In this document: piece after piece, positions 6,746 to 6,871 of the stretch | Numbering within the stretch: position 1 is the first letter of the stretch | Layout of the letters: each line of letters opens with the position of its first letter | Origin: Gammaproteobacteria bacterium UBA1119 | Lineage (GTDB): Bacteria > Pseudomonadota > Gammaproteobacteria > Pseudomonadales > Azotimanducaceae | Assembly (NCBI GenBank): GCA_002313255.1 | Contig: DCBA01000128.1 | Coordinates: forward strand, 1 to 6,871 | Reading direction: 5' to 3' | DNA length: 6,871 bases | Made by a program: the position numbers and the translations under genes | Notes under the pieces: generated by a model | Databases searched by the model: none | What the model was told of the DNA's origin: nothing | What the model saw: only the letters and a program-made list of their open reading frames with translations

Positions 6746-6871
6746 CTTCTCCTCCAACGGTTGCTCGCGTTGAATTCGCTTGGGTTCACGCGGCATTGAA
6801 TAAACGCCATATCAACTCGCCTCTGTCGTTTCCCGAGTCAAAGAGAACATTACCCCTTTACTTTACTCAGT
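6746..6871 (-). promoter_or_regulatory. Upstream region of the methyltransferase gene
   Basis: About 125 bases to the window edge, expected to hold the promoter and leader of the minus-strand gene. TTGACT (plus coordinates 6836-6841) is a good -35 match, but no good -10 lies at the right distance. I see no recognisable riboswitch in what is visible, although the region may be cut by the window edge. Confidence 0.3.
6749..6755 (-). promoter_or_regulatory. Ribosome binding site that sets the methyltransferase start
   Basis: On the minus strand GGAGGAG stands three bases before the ATG at 6745 (five if the core is read as GGAGG). It is a near-ideal Shine-Dalgarno and decides this start over the upstream ATG at 6796, which has no comparable site. 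Confidence 0.75.

Noticed and set aside
6836..6841. TTGACT as the -35 of a methyltransferase promoter
   Set aside because: No reasonable -10 box is found 16-18 bases downstream, so it is mentioned only as part of the upstream region.

Overview
The window reads as bacterial chromosomal DNA with tightly packed genes. The style suggests a proteobacterium, perhaps a marine or environmental gammaproteobacterium. The pointers are Shine-Dalgarno-led starts, a lipobox lipoprotein, and a gene set often seen together there: a GST-like protein, a PhyH-type dioxygenase, a DUF3604 lipoprotein and a homocysteine S-methyltransferase homologue. This assignment is inferred from gene content only. There is no rRNA, tRNA, CRISPR array, insertion sequence or phage gene that I can see.

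Layout. (1) Positions 1-2028 hold three plus-strand genes with gaps of 25-29 bases, probably one transcription unit. They are an unrecognised protein whose reading frame is open to the left window edge, a small membrane-anchored six-cysteine protein of unknown function, and a GST-fold protein. (2) Positions 2029-2322 are non-coding as far as I can tell. (3) Positions 2323-5745 hold a second plus-strand group: a complete phytanoyl-CoA dioxygenase (PhyH)-family enzyme, the C-terminal remnant of a metallo-beta-lactamase-fold hydrolase that has lost its HxHxDH half, and a large DUF3604 lipoprotein whose start overlaps the stop of the remnant. (4) Positions 5765-6745 carry one minus-strand gene, convergent with the DUF3604 gene. 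It encodes a homocysteine S-methyltransferase-family protein in which one of the usual zinc cysteines appears to be histidine.

How the genes may work together. The PhyH enzyme (Fe(II)/2-oxoglutarate), the MBL remnant and the DUF3604 protein (PHP-like metal site, exported) are all metal-dependent hydrolase or oxygenase types, which suggests a catabolic or xenobiotic/lipid-processing locus. No substrate can be named from sequence. I see no convincing defence system or other novel multi-gene machine. The most unusual points are the decapitated MBL gene sitting directly behind the PhyH stop, its retained overlap with the DUF3604 gene, and the altered zinc site of the methyltransferase.
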